64,000 nt of DNA from an uncultured Prevotella sp. (lineage in GTDB: Bacteria > Bacteroidota > Bacteroidia > Bacteroidales > Bacteroidaceae): the NCBI GenBank assembly GCA_944320235.1, contig CALUGQ010000005.1, positions 1 through 64,000 on the forward strand, written 5' to 3'. The translations under genes were made by a program, and so were the position numbers. Below the pieces are notes generated by a model that saw only the letters and a list, made by a program, of their open reading frames with translations, was not told the origin of the DNA and ran no database searches. Positions 9,049-16,339 of this stretch are shown here, piece after piece; within the stretch, counting starts at the first letter, position 1, and each line of letters opens with the position of its first letter.

Positions 9049-9077
9049 GCCCAGTTCGCGATTATTGTGTACCTTTG
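9046..9077 (+). promoter_or_regulatory. promoter of the GH28 gene
   Basis: TTTG (9046-9049) and TACCTTTG (9070-9077) with a 20-bp spacer form a complete Bacteroidetes promoter. The -33 element is made by the end of the T-tract of the preceding small-RNA terminator. Confidence 0.75.
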
Positions 9078-9157
9078 TGGCGGCAAAGGCCCTGCGGCAC
9101 CATGCCAGGCGGGTGGCCATTGCCTGTCATGCAAAATCGGAAACCAATAAAAAACCT

Positions 9158-10486
9158 ATGAGATTAAGATTCACATTGACACTGGCGCTGGCATTGGTAT
9201 GCGCGGCGGCCAACGCAAAGAAGAAAGCCGGGCAGCTCTTCCCCGACGGAACGCCCATACCGGCATGGTTCAGCGACACCACCAAGGTGGACGTCGACAA
9301 GCTCGGGCAGAAGTATGTCATCACCGACCACGGCGTGAAGAACGACTCTACCGTCATCCAGACGGAGCAGATACAGGCCGTGATCGACAAGGCGGCTGCC
9401 GCGGGCGGGGGCGTGATAGTAATCCCGCAAGGCACGTTCCTCAGCGGCTCGCTCTTCTTCAAGCAGGGAACCCACCTCTACCTCGAGCGCGGGGCGACGC
9501 TCAAGGGCAGCGACCGCATACGCAACTTCAAGCTCTTGAAGACCCGCATGGAGGGCCAGACGCTCAACTACTTTGCCGCCCTGGTCAACGCCGACGGCGT
9601 GGACGGGTTCACGATAGCAGGCCACGGCACCATCAACGGCAACGGGTACAACTACTGGGAGGAGTTCTGGATACGCCGGCGCTACAACCGCCAGTGCACA
9701 AACCTGGAGGCCATGCGCCCAAGGCTGGTGTACATATCGAACTCGAAGAACATCACCGTGCAGGACGTGCGCCTCATCAACAGCCCATTCTGGACCAACC
9801 ACCTCTACAAGAGCGAGAACATACGCTACCTTGACTGTTACATCTACGCGCCGACGAGCGGGGTGAAGGCTCCCAGCAGCGACGCCATCGACCTCGACGT
9901 GTGCAAGAACGTGCTGATACGCGGCTGCTACATGAACGTGAACGATGACGCTGTGGTGCTCAAGGGCGGCAAGGGCACATGGGCAGACAAGAACCCCGAC
10001 AACGGCCCATGCTCCAACATAATCATCGAGGACTGCACTTACGGCAAAGTGCACGGCTGCCTCACGCTCGGCAGCGAGTCGCTCCACGACCGCAATGTCA
10101 TACTGCGCCGCTGCAAAGTCACTGACGCCAACCGTGTGCTTTGGCTGAAGATGCGCCCCGACACGCCGCAACATTATGAGTATGTCACCGTGGAAGACGT
10201 GACGGGAAACTGCTCCAGCTTCCTCGTGGTGCGCCCCTGGACCCAGTTCTTCAAGCCCGAGAAGCGCGACGACATGCCGCTCTCAACCTGCAACAACATC
10301 ACAATAAGGAACATAAAGATGGACTGCAAGAACTTCTTCGACGTGGGCAAGTCTGACAAGTACCGCCTGACGGACTTCACGTTTGAGGACTGCGATGTCA
10401 AAGACCAGAAGAACGCCTTCGACAAGACGCTCATTGAGAACTGCAAGGTGGACAACCTCAAGATCAATGGCGAGGAGGTGAAGTAA
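9158..10486 (+). CDS. secreted glycoside hydrolase family 28 protein
   Basis: A 443-residue exported protein with a clear signal peptide (LRFTLTLALALVCAAANA). The rest is a right-handed beta-helix of the GH28/pectate-lyase-like superfamily: an opening segment GTFLSGSLFFKQGTHLYLE, the repeated NGNG, and the acid cluster SSDAIDLD and NVNDDAVVLKGG, which correspond to the NTD and DD catalytic motifs of polygalacturonases. The expected activity is hydrolysis of a galacturonan or rhamnogalacturonan linkage in the periplasm or at the surface; the exact substrate cannot be read. The ATG at 9158 is chosen because the signal peptide begins there. It is monocistronic, with a strong terminator after it. 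Confidence 0.85.
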   Translation: MRLRFTLTLALALVCAAANAKKKAGQLFPDGTPIPAWFSDTTKVDVDKLGQKYVITDHGVKNDSTVIQTEQIQAVIDKAAAAGGGVIVIPQGTFLSGSLFFKQGTHLYLERGATLKGSDRIRNFKLLKTRMEGQTLNYFAALVNADGVDGFTIAGHGTINGNGYNYWEEFWIRRRYNRQCTNLEAMRPRLVYISNSKNITVQDVRLINSPFWTNHLYKSENIRYLDCYIYAPTSGVKAPSSDAIDLDVCKNVLIRGCYMNVNDDAVVLKGGKGTWADKNPDNGPCSNIIIEDCTYGKVHGCLTLGSESLHDRNVILRRCKVTDANRVLWLKMRPDTPQHYEYVTVEDVTGNCSSFLVVRPWTQFFKPEKRDDMPLSTCNNITIRNIKMDCKNFFDVGKSDKYRLTDFTFEDCDVKDQKNAFDKTLIENCKVDNLKINGEEVK

Positions 10487-10509
10487 GCTGCCTGCACCGT
10501 CACAGCTAC

Positions 10510-10561
10510 GCGAAGCAAGCCCATGCATGGCACATACCGGCCGTGCATGGGCTTGCTTCGC
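10510..10561. terminator. bidirectional terminator hairpin
   Basis: Perfect 18-bp arms 10510-10527 and 10544-10561 with a 16-nt loop, between convergent genes. Confidence 0.8.
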
Positions 10562-10630
10562 TTGATTAGGGGCGGCAGCGATGCCATGGCAAGCCTGCCT
10601 TGTCGGCAGTTGCCTTTGCCTGCCTGCCGC

Positions 10631-11812
10631 CTATGCTTGGCCAGCTGGCAGCGGGCTTTCTTTTGCCTGCCCGTTTTCGTGCCTGCGTACGAACGTCACC
10701 ATTGCAGCCAGGCCCAGGGCTACCATCGGTGCGCCCACGAGTGCGGCGTAGCGGTAGGGCAGTCCGTGGTCAATGGGCAGCCCGCCGAGATACGCCCCGA
10801 GCGCGTTGCCGAGGTTGAAGGCCACCTGTATGGCCGCGCCGCCGAGCATCTCGCCGCCCGGGGCGTATTTCAATATGAGGAACTGCTGCGGACTGCTGAC
10901 GGCGAAGAGGCCTGCCGTGCACACCACCATCAGCCCTGCCGATAGCCAGCCGTGGGTGGAGAGGGCGAAGATGAGCAGCAGCGCGCATACTACAACGGCC
11001 TGTGTCGTGGCCGCCACGCGCCCCGGCGAGTAGCGGTCAGACAGGCGCCCACTCGTCAGGTTGCCCACCACCATGCCGAAGCCTGCCGCAACCATGAGCA
11101 GGGCTACGGTCTCCGGCGGGAAGCCACCCTCCGTTGTCATGAGCGGCGAGACGTAGCTGTACCAGCAGAATATGCCACCGTTGCCGAACATAGTGGCGGC
11201 GAGGATGAGCCACGGCGCGCCGTTCTTCAGGAAACGGAACTGCCCTTTGTATCCGTTGTCGGGCAGCGACTCTATCGGCGGCACCCATTTCCATATGTAG
11301 TAAAGCACGAGCAGGCTCAGCAGGGCCACGAGCACGAACGGCACACGCCACGATACGCTCTCGCTGAGGGCTGTGCTCAGCGGCACTCCGAAGAGGTTGG
11401 CGACAGTCATCCCGGCAATCATTATTGACACGGCGCCCGTTTTGTGGCGCTCGTCGGCCAGCTTTACTGCCGCTATCGAGGCCACGCCGAAGTAGGCCCC
11501 GTGCGGAAGTCCGGCAATGAACCGCGCCGCCAGCATCATGCCGTAGCTCGGCGAGACGGCGCAGAGCGCCGCCCCGAGCAGCATCATCGCCGCCAGCGCA
11601 AGCAGTATGCGCTTGGGGCTGTATTTGTGGACTACCGTAAGCAGGGGCGCGCCGCAGCACACTCCCACGGCGTAAGCCGAGATAAGGTGGCCCGCCTGCG
11701 TTATGGTTATGCCCAGTCCGCGGGCAACATCGGGCAGTATGCCCATCATGACAAACTCCGTCATGCCCAGGGCAAGCGTGCCGAAGGCCAGTGCTATAAG
11801 TGCTTTTTTCAT
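10631..11812 (-). CDS. MFS transporter, AraJ/sugar-efflux type
   Basis: A 12-helix major facilitator of about 393 residues. The first helix is ALIALAFGTLALGMTEFVMMGILP, characteristic of the AraJ/YdeA arabinose- and drug-efflux group. Other marks are RFIAGLPHGAYFGVAS after helix 4 and the second-half motif GRLSDRYSPGRV. The start is set at the Met of MKKALIALAFG, immediately before helix 1; upstream codons look non-coding. It probably exports sugars or small drugs from the inner membrane; the substrate is not visible. It is divergent from the winged-helix regulator at 12343, with a repeat array between them. Confidence 0.85.
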   Translation of the reverse strand: MKKALIALAFGTLALGMTEFVMMGILPDVARGLGITITQAGHLISAYAVGVCCGAPLLTVVHKYSPKRILLALAAMMLLGAALCAVSPSYGMMLAARFIAGLPHGAYFGVASIAAVKLADERHKTGAVSIMIAGMTVANLFGVPLSTALSESVSWRVPFVLVALLSLLVLYYIWKWVPPIESLPDNGYKGQFRFLKNGAPWLILAATMFGNGGIFCWYSYVSPLMTTEGGFPPETVALLMVAAGFGMVVGNLTSGRLSDRYSPGRVAATTQAVVVCALLLIFALSTHGWLSAGLMVVCTAGLFAVSSPQQFLILKYAPGGEMLGGAAIQVAFNLGNALGAYLGGLPIDHGLPYRYAALVGAPMVALGLAAMVTFVRRHENGQAKESPLPAGQA

Positions 11813-12126
11813 AATCTCTGTGTTGGCCGTGCCTGCCACCGCACTTGTGACACCCGGTGCGGCGTGGCTTGGCGGCCACGTTTGCACCTGTGCTTTTTGT
11901 ATGGTGCGCCGGCGTTCGGCTTCGTTTTACTTTTTATGCTGTTGTTTCCTGAATGCAATTTATTATCCCGTAGCTCCTTGTGCGCGGTGATGAGTTTGGC
12001 AGGGTGGGGCGGAGGATGGCTTTTTCGCGCTGCAAAATTAAGTCATTTTCCCTTATTACGGAATGTCATGGCAGGTTAAATGGAGTTAAAGTGTCTTTTT
12101 TCGGGAATGTAATGCCTGTATTTTGT

Positions 12127-12134
12127 TACCTTTG
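12127..12134 (+). promoter_or_regulatory. -7 element TACCTTTG
   Basis: TACCTTTG lies about 210 bp upstream of the winged-helix gene, ahead of array locus 3. If used, the array would be transcribed as part of the leader. Confidence 0.45.
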
Positions 12135-12202
12135 TATAAGTCGGGCTGCACTCGGGAACGGCAGTATGCGATGTCAATCCGTGCAGTGCTGTTTTGCGAA
12201 AC

Positions 12203-12290
12203 GTGCCGTATGGCATTGCGAAGCGGGTCGTTTCACCGCCTGGAATGGGCTGTTTTGCGTGCTAAAACGGGCTGTTTTGCAACGTGCTGA
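12203..12290. repeat. 22-bp periodic array, locus 3
   Basis: Four units at 12203 (GTGCCGTATGG), 12225 (GGGTCGTTTCA), 12247 and 12269 (both GGGCTGTTTTG), plus an extra half-unit at 12187 with a shortened spacer. CAGATGGTTGCGC follows at 12295-12307. The array ends about 50 bp before the winged-helix gene. Confidence 0.85.
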
Positions 12291-12342
12291 GTATCAGATG
12301 GTTGCGCAGAGTGAAAGGAATCGGGTAAAAAAGCGTTAGGAA

Positions 12343-13209
12343 ATGGAACTGAGCAAGATAAAGAGAGCGTTGGCGCACGGTGCGCCGGTCATTGTGTTTA
12401 TGGTTCTCGTCGGGTCGTCGGCCGTGGCAAGCGTGGGCAGCTATTGCGCTGCGGAGAGCCGCATAGAGGGCGACTTGCGGCAGGCTTTGGCAGACACCAT
12501 TGCCGCCAAGGGCAGCTATTATGCCGCAGCGGATACCATAAAGTCGTTCAGCAGGATGCAGGCCGTGGCTGGCGGAAGCGTGGCCCTGCGCGTGGCCGAT
12601 GCCGCCTTTCGCCGCAACATAGGCAATGAGCGGTTGCGGGATGACGCATATTTGGAGGTGAGAGTGCCCGGCGGAGCCACCGTGAGCGGATGTATTGCGG
12701 CCGACAGAGGCGGAAGGCTGGCCACAGAGGCCGTGGTGCTGCGCTCGGCCGACGGCGCGCCGGCTGTCGTCTTGCGCGGTTGCGCGGGCTGTTCGCGCGC
12801 GTCGGTGCTGTCCATGTCCGACCAGCGGCTGTCCTTGTTGCTCTTCGCCTCGGCCCTGTTGTGGGCGGCAGGGTGCGTGGCGCGCCGCAGGAGAGTGGGC
12901 GTGGCGCAGCCGTTGGCGCCGGCTTTCGGCGGGCTCAGGCTTTCGGCCGGCGGCACTGTTTTTCTCGACACGGCGGGCGAGCCGCTCCGCCTCACGCCCA
13001 TGCAGCACAGGCTTCTGGCCATGTTCTTCGCCGCCGAGGGCCACAGGCTGTCGCACGGCGAGATATGCGACGCGCTGTGGCCAAAGAAACCCGACGCCTC
13101 CGCCACGCTCTACACGCTCATAAAGCGGTTGCGCGCCGTGATAGAACAGCGCAGCAGCCTGCGCATAGAGAGCGACCGCGGACAGGCTTACAGGCTGACA
13201 GACAGGTAG
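12343..13209 (+). CDS. membrane-anchored winged-helix regulator
   Basis: 288 residues: membrane helix about 13-35, an extracytoplasmic domain about 36-165 with several cysteines (RGCAGCSRAS), a second membrane helix about 168-185, then a cytoplasmic OmpR/PhoB-type winged helix (about 205-288). The DNA-binding part is clear from LRLTPMQHRLLAMFF, GEICDALWPKKPDASATLY, TLIKRLRAVIE and the wing IESDRGQAYRLTD. The protein thus reads a periplasmic signal and binds DNA directly, like ToxR/CadC but with the DNA-binding domain at the C-terminus. It has no receiver domain. The two genes downstream encode a lipoprotein and an outer-membrane barrel, and five 11-bp-phased repeats precede them, so it probably controls them. 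The family is widespread but uncharacterised to my knowledge. Confidence 0.8.
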   Translation: MELSKIKRALAHGAPVIVFMVLVGSSAVASVGSYCAAESRIEGDLRQALADTIAAKGSYYAAADTIKSFSRMQAVAGGSVALRVADAAFRRNIGNERLRDDAYLEVRVPGGATVSGCIAADRGGRLATEAVVLRSADGAPAVVLRGCAGCSRASVLSMSDQRLSLLLFASALLWAAGCVARRRRVGVAQPLAPAFGGLRLSAGGTVFLDTAGEPLRLTPMQHRLLAMFFAAEGHRLSHGEICDALWPKKPDASATLYTLIKRLRAVIEQRSSLRIESDRGQAYRLTDR

Positions 13210-13219
13210 TTGGCCGCTG

Positions 13220-13274
13220 TGTCAGACTTCTGTCAGACGCGTGCCGGCCTGTTGTCAGTCAGATGTCAGCCGCC
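13220..13274 (+). promoter_or_regulatory. candidate operator: five 11-bp direct repeats
   Basis: TGTCAG occurs at 13220, 13231, 13253 and 13264, with a degenerate TGCCGG at 13242, so all five start exactly 11 bp apart. This matches how PhoB/OmpR-type winged helices bind (tandem sites, 11-bp phase) and resembles the TGTCA core of the pho box. The last repeat ends next to the expected -33 position of the TATCTTTG promoter at 13302. Confidence 0.7.
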
Positions 13275-13301
13275 GTTTTCGTCTTTTGTGTAAACCGATA
13301 T

Positions 13302-13309
13302 TATCTTTG
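13302..13309 (+). promoter_or_regulatory. -7 element of the lipoprotein/barrel operon
   Basis: TATCTTTG matches TAnnTTTG and lies 24 nt before the ATG at 13333. There is no TTTG at the proper -33 distance, consistent with a promoter that needs an activator. Confidence 0.65.
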
Positions 13310-13332
13310 CGCCTGATAATCAGCGTAAAGAT

Positions 13333-13911
13333 ATGAGAACAATAGCAGTCATTGTTTTTGTCGTTGTGGCCACCGCATCGTGCGTTGACATAGTGAGTCC
13401 GCGCACGGAGCTGAGGCCGTTTGCCGATGTTTTGTGCGAAGAGATCTACCGGGCCGACCTGCTCACCTACACCGACGGGCTGTTCGGCTACTCAGCGAGC
13501 TATCCCGCCTGCTTCAGGCGCGACCGCAACGAGCCTTCGTTCGGTCGCGGCCGTGCCCGCTTCTGCCATGACAGTTGGACTAACATAGCCCTTGAGTGCT
13601 ACGTGACGCGGGCCGTTGGCCCCGACAATGCCGCCGTGTGCGACATACGGCGCATGGGGCGTATGCTCCGCGCAAGGCCAAAGCCTGTGGGCGGCGGGGC
13701 TTATATACTGAGCGGACCACTCTATGAAGGCGGCACGAGGATAGACGGTTACGGCCACTATACTAAGTGTGTGCGCACGGGCAAGCTGTGGTTCTGCTAT
13801 GCTCTTAGCTACCCCGAGGAGTACCGCGACAGCCTCGGGCGGCTCTTTGCGCTTATAGACCACTGGCAGCCGTGGGCCAAACCGGCGCAGATAAGGAGGC
13901 GCACGGCATGA
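13333..13911 (+). CDS. small lipoprotein of the winged-helix module
   Basis: A 192-residue protein with a lipoprotein signal (IAVIVFVVVATASC, the lipidated Cys at 17) and no family that I recognise. The mature part is rich in Arg, Tyr and Cys (six further cysteines, possibly disulfide-bonded) and contains GGGAYILSGPLYEGGTRIDG followed by KLWFCYALSYPEEY. Its stop overlaps the start of the outer-membrane gene (ATGA), so the two are translationally coupled. Its position between an envelope-sensing regulator and an outer-membrane barrel suggests a periplasmic or outer-membrane partner for one of them; this is inference. Confidence 0.65.
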   Translation: MRTIAVIVFVVVATASCVDIVSPRTELRPFADVLCEEIYRADLLTYTDGLFGYSASYPACFRRDRNEPSFGRGRARFCHDSWTNIALECYVTRAVGPDNAAVCDIRRMGRMLRARPKPVGGGAYILSGPLYEGGTRIDGYGHYTKCVRTGKLWFCYALSYPEEYRDSLGRLFALIDHWQPWAKPAQIRRRTA

Positions 13912-15926
13912 GGGCGTGGCTGGCTGTGGCCTTGGCTTTGTGGCTGGCCACGGGCGTATGCGCCCAGACGGCCGACTCGCTCGGCCTGAAAGAAGTCGTG
14001 GTGGAGGGTGCGCGGGTGGTCAGCAAGGCCGACGGGCAGGTGATATATCCCACGGACGGGCAGAAAGAAGCGTCGGCAACGGTCTACGGAGTGCTGGCCA
14101 AGGTGGGCTTGCAAGGGTTGCGCGTGGACGAGGTGATGCACACATTGACGCCGCTCGACGACCGTGGTAGCGTGGAGGTGCGGCTGAACGGCATCCCGGC
14201 CACGGCCCAAGACCTGCTCAGGGTGGCTCCCGCAGACCTGTTGCGCATAGAGTATTCCGACTTGCCGGGCGTGCGCCACGGGCGCGATGTGGGCAGGGTG
14301 GTCAATCTCGTGGTGCGCGTCGCCGTGTCGGGATATGCCGTCGGGGCGCACCTCTCTAACGCCGTCACAGCAGCCGTGGGCCGTGACAATGTTTATGTGC
14401 GGGCCAACCGCGGCAAGGGCGAGGTGGGGCTGGACTATGGTGTGGCTTATCACAGGTTTGGCGACGTGCGCCGGGAGGAGACAGCCCGCTACCTCATGCC
14501 CGATAACACCGTGCGCACCGTGGCCCGGCGCGATGTGGACGGGCTGCGGTCTGCCGTCTCGCACAGTGTCGGCCTTACCTACAGCCTGCGTCCGGACAGC
14601 ACTTTGGCCTTGCAGGCGCGGCTCCGTGCCGATATAGGCCGCACGCCGCACGATGACAGTCGCCGCCTTGTGGCGGGCGGCAGTGGGGCGGTCGTGGCGC
14701 AGCTACGGCAGGCCGGGCGCAGTGCTGCGCCCGTGGCCGACGTGTTTCTCGACGCGCGTCTCGGCCTGCGCAGTCGCCTTACGGTGAGCATGGCGGCCGC
14801 GCTCGACGACCGCCGGAGCGACTATTTTTATGATGAAGGCTCGCCATATGCTTACCATCTGCATGGGCGCAGCTATCGGTTTGACGGCGAGGCGGTGCTG
14901 GAGAGCCGCTTCCGGCCGTTCACCGCGTCGCTTGGCCTGCTTTGTTCGCAGCGTTATGATGCCGCGGATTACGGCGGCGATGTTGCCGCAAGCGACCGTT
15001 CGCGCACGTCGGACGTATATGCTTTCGCTCAGCTGAAGGGGAGGTTGTGGCGCATCGACTACGTTGCGGGGCTCGGCATGAGCACATATTACTTTCGCCG
15101 CAACGCCTCTTCCCACCGCTTCACGCTGCTAAGGCCGAAGCTGACCGTGCAGTATCCCTTGGCCCGGAGGCTGAAGCTGCGCTACGACATAGAGCTTTCG
15201 GAGTATATGTCGCGCATGGCCGCCACGGGCAGTGCGGCGATAATGGTGAACAGTATGGAGGTGGACGAGGGCAATCCCGGCCTGCGCCCGTACCGCAGGG
15301 TGGAGCAGTCGTTGCGCCTTTCTTACGACGCGGCGCGGCTGTCGGCATCGTTGCAGGCCACTTACAGGGTGAACCGCGACTGCAACATGGAGCGTTACTC
15401 GCGCCGGACGGACGCGGCAGGAAACACGGTTTTCGTAAAGACGCAGGCCAATGGCGGCGATTGCAGTATGTTCTACGCCACGGGCTACTGCCGCGCCGAC
15501 ATCGTTGCGCGCCGCCTTTCGCTGACAGCCGGCGGCGGACTGTACCGTTTCATCAACATCGGGGCCGACTACCGCCATTTCTATACGGCGTTCAACGGCA
15601 GTATGTCTGTGGCCGCCTACTTCGGGAAACTGACCCTCACGGCCGCCGCCGACAACGGTTGGCGGTTCATGGAGGGCGAAAGCCGTGGGCGGCAGGGCGG
15701 CGCCGTGTACATGACGGTGGCCTACCGGCTCGGCCGTTTCTCGCTTGCCGCCTATTGGCAGCATCCGTTTCGCAGCACGATAACCTCCGCAAGCACCGAA
15801 CTGATGAACCGTTTCGTAAGCAAAAGCACCACCGAGCGCAACGGCAATCTCGGCAACCTGCTTGGCATAAGCGTAAGCTGGACGATGGAGAAAGGGCGGA
15901 AATACGAGGCGATAAGCAGGCAGTGA
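13908..15926 (+). CDS. outer-membrane beta-barrel protein, TonB-receptor-like
   Basis: 672 residues. Signal peptide WLAVALALWLATGVCAQ, then a plug-like N-terminal segment (LGLKEVVVEGARVVSKADG, and MHTLTPLDDRGSVEVRLNG near residues 80-100), then alternating aromatic/polar strands to the C-terminus typical of an outer-membrane barrel. There is no carboxypeptidase-regulatory-like domain and no clear TonB box, and no SusD partner nearby. The start at 13908 is supported by a strong AAGGAGG at 13891-13897, rare in this genome, and by overlap with the preceding stop. It may import a ligand or act as the signal source for the regulator at 12343. The final residues are not aromatic, unlike many barrels. 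Confidence 0.7.
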   Translation: MRAWLAVALALWLATGVCAQTADSLGLKEVVVEGARVVSKADGQVIYPTDGQKEASATVYGVLAKVGLQGLRVDEVMHTLTPLDDRGSVEVRLNGIPATAQDLLRVAPADLLRIEYSDLPGVRHGRDVGRVVNLVVRVAVSGYAVGAHLSNAVTAAVGRDNVYVRANRGKGEVGLDYGVAYHRFGDVRREETARYLMPDNTVRTVARRDVDGLRSAVSHSVGLTYSLRPDSTLALQARLRADIGRTPHDDSRRLVAGGSGAVVAQLRQAGRSAAPVADVFLDARLGLRSRLTVSMAAALDDRRSDYFYDEGSPYAYHLHGRSYRFDGEAVLESRFRPFTASLGLLCSQRYDAADYGGDVAASDRSRTSDVYAFAQLKGRLWRIDYVAGLGMSTYYFRRNASSHRFTLLRPKLTVQYPLARRLKLRYDIELSEYMSRMAATGSAAIMVNSMEVDEGNPGLRPYRRVEQSLRLSYDAARLSASLQATYRVNRDCNMERYSRRTDAAGNTVFVKTQANGGDCSMFYATGYCRADIVARRLSLTAGGGLYRFINIGADYRHFYTAFNGSMSVAAYFGKLTLTAAADNGWRFMEGESRGRQGGAVYMTVAYRLGRFSLAAYWQHPFRSTITSASTELMNRFVSKSTTERNGNLGNLLGISVSWTMEKGRKYEAISRQ

Positions 15927-15955
15927 GAGAGTTAAAAGGTTAAAAGGAAAAGGTA

Positions 15956-16130
15956 AGAAGCTGTTTTGATTTTATAAAAGCTGCCTTTTACCCCTGCCGT
16001 CTTGAGTGTCTTTCCGGTCATATTCGCCAGGTTGCTTCGTCACATAGCCCGCTATGCTCCTCGGCAACCAGGCAAATATGCCTCGAAAATACATCTCAAT
16101 TCGGCAGTTTATAAAATCAAAACAGCTTCT
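15956..16130. repeat. MITE-like element with nested inverted repeats (copy 2 type)
   Basis: Terminal inverted repeats: 15956-15978 and 16108-16130 are perfect over 23 bp, extended by CTGCC/GGCAG. Inside, 16019-16035 pairs with 16064-16080, and the centre CATAGCCCGCTATG (16043-16056) is a perfect palindrome around the TAGCCCGCTA shared with the elements at 3012 and 32249. It is 175 bp long with no coding frame I believe. Confidence 0.75.
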
Positions 16131-16202
16131 AAAAAACGGGCTGCGCGGATTGTAAAAGGCCGGGTTAAAGGTAAAAAGGTAAGGAGGTAAAAAGGTGAAA
16201 GT

Positions 16203-16306
16203 GGGCTGCGCGATGGTTAGGGTGCCGATAATCAATGAAGCAGGCGGCACGGGTAGTCTTAGCTTCCCATGCCGCCTGTAATATCCTGCGCCCCATTGCG
16301 CAGCCC
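16203..16306. repeat. nested inverted repeat downstream of the sugar transferase
   Basis: Outer arms 16203-16216 and 16293-16306 match 13 of 14 bp; inner arms 16241-16249 and 16270-16278 (CAGGCGGCA) are perfect. The inner hairpin may terminate the minus-strand gene ending at 16340 or the plus-strand gene ending at 15926. Confidence 0.55.
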
Positions 16307-16339
16307 GTTTATTAACTTTCCCCTTTTAATTTTTAACTT

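Noticed and set aside
12181-12340. Small proteins encoded by the 22-bp arrays
   Set aside because: The period is not a multiple of three, frames differ between loci, and no ribosome-binding or start pattern is shared.
15972-16250. 92-codon minus-strand frame through the MITE-like element
   Set aside because: It spans inverted repeats and reads the palindromes as protein; the other element copies interrupt the equivalent frame.
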